Assembly (NCBI GenBank): GCA_001603115.1
Contig: LVBG01000032.1
Span: forward strand, 1 to 45,087
Length of the DNA: 45,087 nt
Origin: Spirochaetales bacterium Spiro_05
Lineage (GTDB): Bacteria > Spirochaetota > Spirochaetia > Sphaerochaetales > Sphaerochaetaceae
Reading direction: 5' to 3'
Position numbers and translations under genes: made by a program. Of the stretch, positions 32,534 to 40,577 are shown one piece after another. The notes beneath the pieces are model-generated. The model worked only from the letters and a program-made list of their open reading frames with translations, had not been told where the DNA came from and made no database searches. Every line of letters begins with the position of its first letter. Position 1 is the first letter of the stretch.

Positions 32534-32913
32534 CCAAGGCAAGAAAAGCCATCTTGGAAGCACTGAAGGCAAGTGTCCAACCCGTGACGGCAATGATGCT
32601 TGCCAAAGAACCTTCGCTTTCGTACGACCAAGCAACGGTATATCGCAATTTGCACTACCTGGAAGAGTTGGGGATGGCCCAATCCTTCATACTGCACTGC
32701 ACCGAACATGGCACCGAGCGTTACTACAGCTATCGAGGAGCCGACTGCGGTATCCACCACCACTGGTTTCACTGCGAGAAGTGTCACCGCTTCATCGATC
32801 TTGGAAGCTGCGGCTATGATGAGCAGATGCACGCTTGGGAGAAGAAGTGGGACTTCACCATCACCGATCATACCTTCTTTCTGACCGGAATCTGCAGTGC
32901 CTGCAAAGCCTAG
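32530..32913 (+). CDS. zur: Fur family regulator, probably the zinc sensor Zur
   Basis: The ATG at 32530, behind GAGGAG, gives 127 residues, short for the family. The winged helix is KARKAILEALKASVQPVTAMMLAKEPSLSYDQATVYRNLHYLEELGMAQSFIL. The metal part has IHHHWFHCEKCHRFIDLGSCGY, with two structural-zinc Cys in CEKC, and ends in CSACKA with the second CxxC pair. Its position as last gene of znuACB, and a palindrome over the operon promoter, argue for Zur rather than Fur or PerR. I infer autoregulation. It shares a CTAG stop overlap with the convergent LuxR gene. Confidence 0.88.
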   Translation: MTKARKAILEALKASVQPVTAMMLAKEPSLSYDQATVYRNLHYLEELGMAQSFILHCTEHGTERYYSYRGADCGIHHHWFHCEKCHRFIDLGSCGYDEQMHAWEKKWDFTITDHTFFLTGICSACKA

Positions 32914-33827
32914 CTGTTGAGCAGTGAGAAGAGTTGAAGTCGGTTGTTGATGCCTAGTTTGGCATAGATGTTCTTGATGTGGGTCTTCACGGTATTGGGG
33001 GAGATGAAGAGCTTTTTCGCAATCTCCTGATTGCTCAGTCCTTCCACCAAAAGCGTAATGATCTCCTTTTCTCGGTCCGAAATCCCCAGTTGCTTCGCCT
33101 TTGCAGAAGTGAGCTTTCCTGGCTTCTCATAGGTGAGGAAGTATCGGCGGCTGATGAAGTAGTACAGGTACACCGAGAGTACGGCAAAACTCAGATACAC
33201 GAGCTTGAACGCAACCTTCCGAAAAAACAGTAGGTCCAGGGGGAAGAGGAAGACCAACGGCAGGAAGGTGTAGCAGATGCCCTTCAGCAATCGCTCCTCC
33301 TCCCATGTGGTCGCCCTTCTTGCATAGATGCACCCAAGGATTCCGTGGATCACCAGGAACATGCTTGCGCTGAAAAAGTGGTAGCGCATGGTATCATCCA
33401 GGGCCTTGACCCAATCGCCTCCGCTTTTTGCGAAGACAATCCACAGGCTGAGGATGAAGAAGAGGAAAATCAGGAGGGTGAGAATGCGATTGCCCAGATG
33501 CTTCTGTTCATCGCTGGCTGTGATGAGCTTGATCAAGTACCTGCTTAGCAGGAGCAGAAGCAGGGTGGTCAAGAGGATGGAGAGCAGGGTAGCTCCCAAG
33601 GCATATATCTCATACGATTTCGATTGGAGGGTCTGCTCATCCAGTACCCGGCTCAGATAGGTAGTCAACAAGGTCAGGCAGACTTGTAAGCTCAACGGGG
33701 TGAGGACGGTAAGGAACGCGCCGGTATAGGCATCGTTCATACGGACGCGCAACAGGACGCACAAGCACGTTATGGAGACCACCAAGGCTGTGGTAAGGAA
33801 GAGCAGAAAGTCGGATAGGATCAGCAT
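32910..33827 (-). CDS. Membrane-bound LuxR-type transcription regulator
   Basis: From the ATG at 33827 (GGAGGG upstream) the protein has 305 residues. About seven hydrophobic segments (residues about 5-220) form a multi-spanning membrane domain. A cytoplasmic LuxR helix-turn-helix ends the protein (SDREKEIITLLVEGLSNQEIAKKLFISPNTVKTHIKNIYAKLGINNRLQLFSLL). This one-component arrangement, a membrane sensor fused straight to a DNA-binding domain, is seen in various anaerobes. The gene lies 37 bases behind the barrel gene of the MMPL operon on the same strand with no terminator between, so it may be the fourth gene of that operon and sense its envelope state. It ends in a CTAG overlap with zur. 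Confidence 0.88.
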   Translation of the reverse strand: MLILSDFLLFLTTALVVSITCLCVLLRVRMNDAYTGAFLTVLTPLSLQVCLTLLTTYLSRVLDEQTLQSKSYEIYALGATLLSILLTTLLLLLLSRYLIKLITASDEQKHLGNRILTLLIFLFFILSLWIVFAKSGGDWVKALDDTMRYHFFSASMFLVIHGILGCIYARRATTWEEERLLKGICYTFLPLVFLFPLDLLFFRKVAFKLVYLSFAVLSVYLYYFISRRYFLTYEKPGKLTSAKAKQLGISDREKEIITLLVEGLSNQEIAKKLFISPNTVKTHIKNIYAKLGINNRLQLFSLLNS

Positions 33828-33864
33828 AGAGGCCCTCCAGAAAAATCCTATCACATAACCGGTG

Positions 33865-35091
33865 CTAGAACCATGCTTGCAGGCCTACCATGACCACATC
33901 ATTATCGTCCCAACTCTTGTAGAGGCTGCTCTTGGTGCCTAATGCTCCGTAGATGGTGGCCTTCCCAAATACATGGAGATTGTCCAAAAGAGCATAGGAG
34001 AGCCCAAGCAGAAATGCGTATCCTTCACTCTCCATCTGATACGTCAAGGCACCTCGGAGAGTCAGCTTCTGGTGTATCAGCGGATACTCCACCACGAAGA
34101 TGAGCGTATTCTCGTATGCCTTTCCATCGTAGGAGGCAAGGAAATCGACATCCGAGGGATTCGTGCTGAAGTCGAACACATACCTCCCTTGATAGGCGAG
34201 GGCAACAAAGGCCTCATATGCAGGATGGGTGTAGGAGAGCTCGGCAAGGTAGGCGAGTTTGTTGTTGAAGAGGGCGCTTTCACTTCCCGACCTGTCCTCA
34301 CTGAGAAAGAAGCCACCTTCGAAGGCCAACGTGAAGGGCTCAAGCAAGAGACTGGATTCCAGACCGAAGAGCTGGTAGCGGGTATAGATCAGGTCTATAG
34401 AGAGTGGTGCCAGGCTTGTGATCGAAAATCCCGGGTCAGGATAATGGCCATTGAAATAGAGCAGTCCCGCATCCAGCTTGCCCAAGGAGACGCGATATCG
34501 GCTGCCTATTTCGTATGCCGAGAGTGCATGGGTCTCCATCTCTGTTATGGTAGCAGTTGCGAAGGCTGGTGGGATGAGACTGTATCTGCCCTCGGTGGGA
34601 AGAAAGGAGGGGGCGAACCCAGGCTTGAACAGCAGTTCCAGTGAACTGGTTTCCCAATAGGAGGTGAAGAGGGTCATGAAGGTCGGCCGCTTCATCTTCT
34701 CCAAGTCATCAACCAGCCCACGCCTGAGATCCCTGCCTTGCAACACGTCCACGACATGTGTTGTGGAGGCACTTCCCCAAGGATGGGTGAACAACCCTGC
34801 CTTGAGTGCATGCTGTCCGAAAAATAGGGAGAGGGAGAGCTCATTCGCCTCCAGACCATTCTTTGCCGAGTCGTAGGTGAGAGCGGCCAGTCCGCGGTAG
34901 CGTTCCTCGTTGTACTCGGCAAGCAAGCGTAGGTCGATCTGCTGGTGAAACTGCTTGTCACGATAGAGGCCGAATGTTGGTTCGAGCTCGAAGGAGACGG
35001 TTCTGCTCGCCTGTTCGGCAAAGAAATCGAAGCTGTAGAGCGGAAGCAATACAAGAATTAACAGGATTGCCAAGCATATGCGTTTCATCAT
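33865..35091 (-). CDS. Predicted outer-membrane beta-barrel of the MMPL module
   Basis: The 408-residue protein has a signal peptide (MMKRICLAILLILVLLPLYS), about 16 amphipathic strands and an aromatic C-terminus (VGLQAWF). A central stretch GLFTHPWGSASTTHVVDVLQGRDLRRGLVDDLEKMKRPTFMTLF recalls the DUF1302-type barrels that often accompany MMPL transporters and LolA-like proteins. The ATG at 35091 overlaps the LolA_like stop; a second ATG at 35088 has better spacing from GGGAGG. It is probably the outer-membrane partner of the module. The family name remains tentative. Confidence 0.76.
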   Translation of the reverse strand: MMKRICLAILLILVLLPLYSFDFFAEQASRTVSFELEPTFGLYRDKQFHQQIDLRLLAEYNEERYRGLAALTYDSAKNGLEANELSLSLFFGQHALKAGLFTHPWGSASTTHVVDVLQGRDLRRGLVDDLEKMKRPTFMTLFTSYWETSSLELLFKPGFAPSFLPTEGRYSLIPPAFATATITEMETHALSAYEIGSRYRVSLGKLDAGLLYFNGHYPDPGFSITSLAPLSIDLIYTRYQLFGLESSLLLEPFTLAFEGGFFLSEDRSGSESALFNNKLAYLAELSYTHPAYEAFVALAYQGRYVFDFSTNPSDVDFLASYDGKAYENTLIFVVEYPLIHQKLTLRGALTYQMESEGYAFLLGLSYALLDNLHVFGKATIYGALGTKSSLYKSWDDNDVVMVGLQAWF

Positions 35092-35849
35092 AGCCTCCCG
35101 GTTTCCAAGAATTTCAGGGTGAAGTATGCGCTGTTCAGCGGAACATCAAATCGGGTCTGCATCATCACCAGACGGGTTGCATGACCACTGCTCTCGGTTG
35201 TCATCGTAAGGGCCTTGGCTATGGGTTTTCCGTCGACCACATCGGTTTGGTCGGTAACCAAGGTTTTCAAAAGCGTTGTTCCATCCTTGTCATAAAACTG
35301 TACACGCAGGGGAAGCAAGGTAACCTTGTCCACTACGGAAACCGTCTTGCCATAGGTCTGTTTCTCATACGGAATCGACTGGATGACATACCGTGTTGCA
35401 TCCTCCTCCAGCATTTGATGTACTGCCTGTTTCTCGTCGTAGGTGATTGAGGCCATATCCGCATAGGAGAAATCACTGCCCATGAACGAGCCTCCTTCCT
35501 CTGATGATCCGATGCGTCTGCTTCGTTTCATGGCGGGCAGGTAGATCCACATCTCACTCTTCCCGTCTTCCTTCTCAAGGGAGAGAAAGCGGGTATTGCG
35601 GACATTTTCCGGAGAGAGGAAGATCGTGAGGGAGGATGTCAGTCCATCCTTGGTCTGGCTCAAGGTTTGGATTCTTCGCTCGCGCATCTGTCCGTTTGGA
35701 TCGATGAGGGTAAGCATCAGGTCGAGGGCTGAAGAGGAAGAGCTCTGCGTTTCCATGACCTTGGCCATAATCTGATTTGCAGACAGATCCGCCGAGACCA
35801 AACTGGAAGCCAGGATGAGCAGGGTAAGAGTGATGAATAGTCGTTTCAT
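35088..35849 (-). CDS. LolA_like outer-membrane lipoprotein-sorting protein of the MMPL module
   Basis: The 253-residue protein has a signal peptide (about 1-20, ending SLVSADLSANQ) and the LolA_like pattern. I see QIMAKVMETQSSSSSALDLMLTLIDPNGQMRERRIQTLSQ, then SEMWIYLPAMKRSRRIG, SFMGSDFSYADMASI (about 120-134), and DKVTLLPLRVQFYDKDGTTLLKTL. The GSDFSYADM stretch parallels GSDLSYEDM of the LolA-like protein at 20.3-21.0 kb. It is coupled to the MMPL gene upstream (4-base overlap) and to the barrel gene downstream. The periplasmic shuttle role is inferred from the family. Confidence 0.88.
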   Translation of the reverse strand: MKRLFITLTLLILASSLVSADLSANQIMAKVMETQSSSSSALDLMLTLIDPNGQMRERRIQTLSQTKDGLTSSLTIFLSPENVRNTRFLSLEKEDGKSEMWIYLPAMKRSRRIGSSEEGGSFMGSDFSYADMASITYDEKQAVHQMLEEDATRYVIQSIPYEKQTYGKTVSVVDKVTLLPLRVQFYDKDGTTLLKTLVTDQTDVVDGKPIAKALTMTTESSGHATRLVMMQTRFDVPLNSAYFTLKFLETGRL

Positions 35850-38200
35850 GGGTTCCTCCGGGTGATGAGTGAGCTGTAGTGCACCTTGATGGCACCGAGA
35901 ATGAGCAAGGCACTGAGTGAGGCGCTTATCATGGCAATTGAAAAGAGCAGTCCCATGTTTGCTATGGGGATGAAGCGGCTGAACAGCAAGCCTGAGAACC
36001 CCAAGGCAACCGAGGCGGCATTAGCGAGAATCGCCTTGCCGGTTGTCTGCATGATGGTGGCGAGATCTTGGTCATTGCGTTGGAATGCTGCAATCAGATG
36101 AATGGCATAATCTATCCCTACCCCGATGCAAAGGGCTGCAAGCAGGCTGGTGATGATATCCAGCTTGATGGAGAAGATGGCCATGGCAGCGAACACCGCA
36201 GCCAAGGCAAAGAGGCAGGGGATCATGCTGATGGTGGCAAGCTTTGCCGATCTGAACGTAAGCAAGACCAACAACCAGACAGCAATCAGCGAACTGAAGA
36301 GGGAGATGATCTGGCTTTTGGTCACCAAGTCGGTAAGGGCGAGGCTCACCGCCTCTCCTCCACCAATCTCAACCGTCCAGGATGAGGGGAAGAGGGTCGG
36401 GATCAAATCGGAGAGATGTCGCAGTGTCTGGGTATCAGACCCCTTGAGCAGGATGGTGATGAGCAGATGCTCCGGCTCAAGCGGATCATCGATGAATGCA
36501 TCGAGGGAGGAGCTGTACAGAAGCAGATATTGGGCGATGAGGGAGGAGAGTTGGTTCTCATCTTCCAATCCGTATCGCTCTGGATCCAGCGGAATCTCAT
36601 ACCGTCCCTGTCCTCCTGCTTGTGTGGCTTGAGGCTCATAGGGTTCCCAGCTTGTGGTATCAGGGGGTACGTCAGAGAAGAAATCAAAGACAGGCTCGGC
36701 CTCTCTTGCCGGTGAAATGGGTAGCTCATCACCGGGTCCAAGCAGTTGGTTCATTCGCTTCACGAAGGGAAGGATGGATTGGACTGACCCTACAAACGGT
36801 TCCTTTTCCAGCTCTTGTATTGCTCTCTCGATTGTGGAGAGTGTCTGGGGATGGAGTGCCGAGTCGCTCGGCTTGAGCATGACAGAGAGCGATGAACTGC
36901 CTTGCATGCGCTGGTTGAACGATTCTGTATCCTGAACCAAGACAGAGGATTTGGAAAAGAATGCAAGGATGTTTGTTCCCTTTTCGAGGTTGCTGTAGGA
37001 GAGCGGCAGAATGAGGGCCACCAAGGCGAGCGAGATGAACAAGAGAGCCTTGCCATGGTGGTTTGACAGGGAGCTCTCCACCCTCAGCCATACCCCCCTG
37101 CCTCTTTTTTGCTGCACCTTGTGATGCGCAGGCCTTTTCCGGTAGACCAAGCGGATCAAAGCAGGCAGCAGGATCAGGGAGCTGAGGGCACAGACAACCA
37201 CCCCGATGAAGCTGAGCAGGCCGAAGGTTCGGAAGGGGAGCAGGGGGCTGGTGATCTGTGCGAGAAAGCCGAAAGCCGTTGTGGCTGCAGCAGAAAGGAT
37301 AGGGTAGGTGTTCTTTCTGGCTACCTTGGAGATGGCTGCATTTACTCCTACCTCTTCATACTCCTCAAAGAAGTGGCTGAAAATATGGATGGTGTAAGCA
37401 CTGCCCACAATCAGAAGCAGTATGGGAACCAGCATGGTAGCCATGGTGAAGGTGATGCCGGTCCAACTCATGATTCCCAGTGTCAATGAGCTGCTGAAGA
37501 GCAGCGGCACAAGGCAGAGCAGTGTCGCCTTGATGCTTCTGAGGAAAAGATAGAGCACAAGCATGATGAGGACGGCAACAACCGGACCGAGGGTGACCAT
37601 GTCGGAAAGGAGACTGAGCTTGATCTGCTCGTTTACCACCGGCAGCCCCAAAATGGACGTTTTCACGGAACCTTCCAAGGGAGATAGCAACTGCTTGAGG
37701 GAGGTGAGGAGCAGAGAAGCGTCGTAATCAGTCTGTGTCTGGATGAGGATGGATACACTCGTTCGGTCCTCGCTGAGGAATATGCCCTCATAGAAGCTTG
37801 GCCAACTGGCGATGCGTTCTTCCATCTCTGTGATGCTGCCAGTGGTGAGCGGTACGACGTTCACCCCGTCCAGAGCACTCTCAAGATGCTTGAGATTGCT
37901 CAGCGAGCTGGCTTGCTTCACTCCCTCCAATTGTGCAATACGGTCTGTGAGTTCTCCAAGCAGGGCGAGATGCTCGGTGGTAAGTATGCCTTTCTCATCC
38001 TCAAGGCTCACAACCAGGGCATCGAGAGAACCGAATGATGCTTCAATGCTTCTGTTCGTCTCCACCACCGGTGCTTTGGATGGGATGAATACGTCGGTGG
38101 AGGAGTCGATTTTCAGCCTTCCGACTCCCACGAGGCTGAGGACTGAGACAAGAGCGCATACGGTTATGATGACTGCATCTCGATTCACTTTGTATCCCAT
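35846..38200 (-). CDS. MMPL/RND family transporter
   Basis: The 784-residue protein has the duplicated RND layout. There is one N-terminal helix (AVIITVCALVSVLSLVGVGRLKI), a periplasmic domain with SSTDVFIPSKAPVVETNRSIEASFGS, and five helices (about 190-360). The second half repeats this from about 380 (GKALLFISLALVALILPLSY) to the end, including CIGVGIDYAIHLIAAFQR and ANAASVALGFSGLLFSRFIPIANMGLLFSIAM. This belongs to the MMPL group that moves lipids or hopanoids. It probably uses the proton-motive force and hands cargo to the coupled LolA_like protein. The ATG has no ribosome site and a promoter lies six bases away. Confidence 0.93.
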   Translation of the reverse strand: MGYKVNRDAVIITVCALVSVLSLVGVGRLKIDSSTDVFIPSKAPVVETNRSIEASFGSLDALVVSLEDEKGILTTEHLALLGELTDRIAQLEGVKQASSLSNLKHLESALDGVNVVPLTTGSITEMEERIASWPSFYEGIFLSEDRTSVSILIQTQTDYDASLLLTSLKQLLSPLEGSVKTSILGLPVVNEQIKLSLLSDMVTLGPVVAVLIMLVLYLFLRSIKATLLCLVPLLFSSSLTLGIMSWTGITFTMATMLVPILLLIVGSAYTIHIFSHFFEEYEEVGVNAAISKVARKNTYPILSAAATTAFGFLAQITSPLLPFRTFGLLSFIGVVVCALSSLILLPALIRLVYRKRPAHHKVQQKRGRGVWLRVESSLSNHHGKALLFISLALVALILPLSYSNLEKGTNILAFFSKSSVLVQDTESFNQRMQGSSSLSVMLKPSDSALHPQTLSTIERAIQELEKEPFVGSVQSILPFVKRMNQLLGPGDELPISPAREAEPVFDFFSDVPPDTTSWEPYEPQATQAGGQGRYEIPLDPERYGLEDENQLSSLIAQYLLLYSSSLDAFIDDPLEPEHLLITILLKGSDTQTLRHLSDLIPTLFPSSWTVEIGGGEAVSLALTDLVTKSQIISLFSSLIAVWLLVLLTFRSAKLATISMIPCLFALAAVFAAMAIFSIKLDIITSLLAALCIGVGIDYAIHLIAAFQRNDQDLATIMQTTGKAILANAASVALGFSGLLFSRFIPIANMGLLFSIAMISASLSALLILGAIKVHYSSLITRRNP

Positions 38201-38206
38201 ATCATC

Positions 38207-38234
38207 ACTGTATCGGGTTCAGTCAGGTTCGCAA
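38207..38234 (-). promoter_or_regulatory. Promoter of the MMPL operon, near-leaderless
   Basis: On the minus strand TTGCGA (38234-38229), 16 bases, TACAGT (38212-38207). Six bases separate the -10 box from the ATG at 38200. No purine-rich ribosome site is visible. Confidence 0.45.
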
Positions 38235-38302
38235 TCGCCCTCTCAGAGCATATTGGCTCACCTTTGCGGGTGAGAGCACTGTTTTTGGTCCGGTTTGCAT
38301 GC

Positions 38303-38331
38303 TTTACAAAAGGCTGTCCATCTACGATGAT
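38303..38331 (+). promoter_or_regulatory. Possible pyk promoter
   Basis: TTTACA (38303-38308), 17 bases and GATGAT (38326-38331). The -10 box is a weak match. A hairpin, CTCACC (38257-38262) and GGTGAG (38269-38274), followed by a short T-run (38282-38286), lies upstream and its role is unclear. Confidence 0.35.
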
Positions 38332-38349
38332 TGGCGTAGGGGGCAAGGT

Positions 38350-39783
38350 ATGAACTACACAAAAATTGTGGCTACACTCGGGCCTGCAAGCAGCACCTAT
38401 CCGATGATCAAGGCCATTCTCGAAGCAGGGTGCCGGGTCATTCGTCTCAACTTCAGCCATGGCAGTCATGAAGAGCAGCAAATGCGTCATGACCTTGTGC
38501 GCCAGGCCAGCAGGGAGTTGGGCATTCCTGTTGCCATCCTGATGGATCTGCAAGGACCGAAGATTCGTCTCGGACAGCTGAAGGAACCTTCCTACACGCT
38601 TGCAAAAGGAGAGACGCTGGTGGTTACCACCATCCCTTGCCTGGGAACCCGCAACCGGGTGAGCATCGACTACCCATATCTGCATGAGGAGATTCTGCCC
38701 GGCTCCAAAATCCTGATCAACGACGGGCTTGTCTCATTGGTGGTGGAACGAGTAGAGGGACAGGATATCCATTGCAGGATGCTCGAGGAGGGAACACTGC
38801 TTGCACGCAAGGGGGTGAACCTCCCTTCTGTTCCCCTGCGCTATCTCAGCTCGTTCACCAAAAAGGATGAGGCGGACCTCGCCTTTGCTTTTTCCAACCA
38901 CATTGATTATGTAGCGCTCTCCTTTGTACGCAGTGCAGAGGATGTGAAAGCACTCAAGGAGTATATGCTTTCCACCTTCGGCTCGACCATTCCCATCATC
39001 AGCAAGATTGAGAAACCGGAGGCAGTGGTGAATCTCTCCTCCATCATGGCTGAGTCCAGTGTAATCATGATCGCCCGTGGCGATCTTGGAGTCGAGGTTC
39101 CTGCCGAGGAAGTACCCCTGATCCAGAAGGCGATCATCCGCTCCTGCATCGATGCAGGGCTTCCGGTCATCACTGCCACCCAGATGCTTGAATCGATGAT
39201 GCACAACCCCCGTCCCACCCGTGCGGAAACCAACGATGTTGCCAATGCAGTCCTCGATGGGACCAGTGCTGTCATGCTCAGCGGTGAGACGGCTGCAGGG
39301 GAGTATCCCTTGCAGGCAGTCACCACCATGGCACGCATTGCGAGCCTTGCTGAACGCAGCACGGCTTTCCGTCGTCAGGTCTTCAACCAGATCAGCACAC
39401 TGGATCCTGGTCGCAAACAGACCAAGACCGAAGCAGTGGGTATGGCTACCCGCGAGCTTGCACTCTCCATCCAAGCCTCGTACATCGCCTGTTTCACCCA
39501 ATCTGGTTCAACAGCCCGACTTATCGCCAAGTTCCGTCCCTCTGTTCCCATCATCGCCTTCTCACCCTTGGAAAGTGTGGTGCGATATCTTGCGCTCTCT
39601 TGGGGGGTGACTCCGATCCTCATCGATCCGCAAGATTCGGTAGACCAACTGCTTGCCTATGCACCCCAGTACCTTCAGGAGCATGGCTTGGTCAAGGAAG
39701 GAGAGACGGTGGTCATCACCGCCGGGGTCCCGGTAGGGAGCTCGGGCAAGACGAATATGATCAAGGTGGTGGAGATAGAGTAG
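38350..39783 (+). CDS. pyk: Pyruvate kinase
   Basis: The ATG at 38350, behind a G-rich ribosome site (GGGGGCAAGG), gives 477 residues, the usual length. MNYTKIVATLGPASST starts the (beta/alpha)8 barrel, followed by CRVIRLNFSHGSHEEQ with the substrate-binding Arg and Asn, ILMDLQGPKIRLG, a B domain, SKIEKPEAVVNL with the catalytic Lys, MIARGDLGVEVPAEEVPLIQKAII, and ATQMLESMMHNPRPTRAETNDVANAVLDGTSAVMLSGETAAGEYP. The C-terminal domain is present (TRELALSIQASYIACFTQSGSTARLIAKFRPSVPIIAFSP). It makes ATP and pyruvate from phosphoenolpyruvate. It stands alone, one base away from the convergent barrel-like gene. Confidence 0.98.
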   Translation: MNYTKIVATLGPASSTYPMIKAILEAGCRVIRLNFSHGSHEEQQMRHDLVRQASRELGIPVAILMDLQGPKIRLGQLKEPSYTLAKGETLVVTTIPCLGTRNRVSIDYPYLHEEILPGSKILINDGLVSLVVERVEGQDIHCRMLEEGTLLARKGVNLPSVPLRYLSSFTKKDEADLAFAFSNHIDYVALSFVRSAEDVKALKEYMLSTFGSTIPIISKIEKPEAVVNLSSIMAESSVIMIARGDLGVEVPAEEVPLIQKAIIRSCIDAGLPVITATQMLESMMHNPRPTRAETNDVANAVLDGTSAVMLSGETAAGEYPLQAVTTMARIASLAERSTAFRRQVFNQISTLDPGRKQTKTEAVGMATRELALSIQASYIACFTQSGSTARLIAKFRPSVPIIAFSPLESVVRYLALSWGVTPILIDPQDSVDQLLAYAPQYLQEHGLVKEGETVVITAGVPVGSSGKTNMIKVVEIE

Positions 39784-39784
39784 C

Positions 39785-40528
39785 TCAGTTGGGTTGGAAA
39801 GAGATTGCTGCCCCTAGGCTCAAGGCTCTCCCCTTGTGGTCAAAGAGATCCAATGCTCGCAATTCCAGCCCAAGATATACCGAATTCACCAGCTCGAACG
39901 GAAGCAGGCGCAACCCGACATTCACCAAGCCCCGGTCATCAGCATCGGAGAAAGAGGGGGTTGCGCTGTAGCTCACGTTTCCGAAGTCGAGCAAAAACGC
40001 CACTTTGTCCTTGAATGTGTCTGCAAAGAACGGGGTCTGGAAAGCCAGGGCGAAGTTGATGTTGCTGTTCATCTTCTCTTGGAACGAGTAGCCGAGCAGT
40101 ATCGTCGTCTTGGAAGGCCTCTCCATGATTGAGCTTTCAAAGGTGGAGGCAACATAGAGTTGCAAGGCAGCTTGGTTGCTTTCCGAGACTGAACTGATCT
40201 GGCCAAGCAAGCCAAGAGCAAAGCTTGTGTTCTCCTTTTGGGAAAATCTCCATTTTGCATTGAGCAACAGGTCTGTATCCTGTGCGATGTCCACGGCAAG
40301 GCTGGTCTCGAACGTATCCCTGAATGAGAGCAGGACTGAAGGGATATGGGCTACCTTCTCCTTGCTGAAGGTGGCTGAGTAAGCAGTGGTAACTGCAGGG
40401 GAGGTGGTGCTTTTGGTGATTTCGGCACTGCTGACCACCAGATACCCTGTTGATCCGTTAAGATTGGTTTGAGCCCAGAGCAGGCTGAAGCTGAGGCAGA
40501 AGAGCAGAATAAGTGGGATTCGTTTCAT
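39785..40528 (-). CDS. Exported beta-rich protein, probably an outer-membrane barrel
   Basis: I do not recognise the family of this 247-residue protein. It has a signal peptide (MKRIPLILLFCLSFSLLWAQTN) and then about 12 alternating amphipathic strands separated by short turns (such as NTSFALGLLGQISSVSES and NSVYLGLELRALDLFDHKGRALSLGAAISF). It ends QPN rather than in an aromatic residue, so barrel membership is likely but not certain. GGGGAGGAG lies upstream of the ATG. It follows the GGDEF gene by 49 bases with no terminator, so the two may be co-transcribed. Its stop is one base from that of pyk. Confidence 0.65.
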   Translation of the reverse strand: MKRIPLILLFCLSFSLLWAQTNLNGSTGYLVVSSAEITKSTTSPAVTTAYSATFSKEKVAHIPSVLLSFRDTFETSLAVDIAQDTDLLLNAKWRFSQKENTSFALGLLGQISSVSESNQAALQLYVASTFESSIMERPSKTTILLGYSFQEKMNSNINFALAFQTPFFADTFKDKVAFLLDFGNVSYSATPSFSDADDRGLVNVGLRLLPFELVNSVYLGLELRALDLFDHKGRALSLGAAISFQPN

Positions 40529-40577
40529 GGCAGTCTCCTCCCCTTAGCGTGGCGAATTCTTCTCTTCTGGTCAAGAA

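Noticed and set aside
38257-38286. Hairpin with short T-run upstream of pyk
   Set aside because: It lies in a divergent intergenic region with no gene ending there, the T-run is offset by seven bases from the stem and no promoter upstream was clear, so I did not call a terminator or attenuator.
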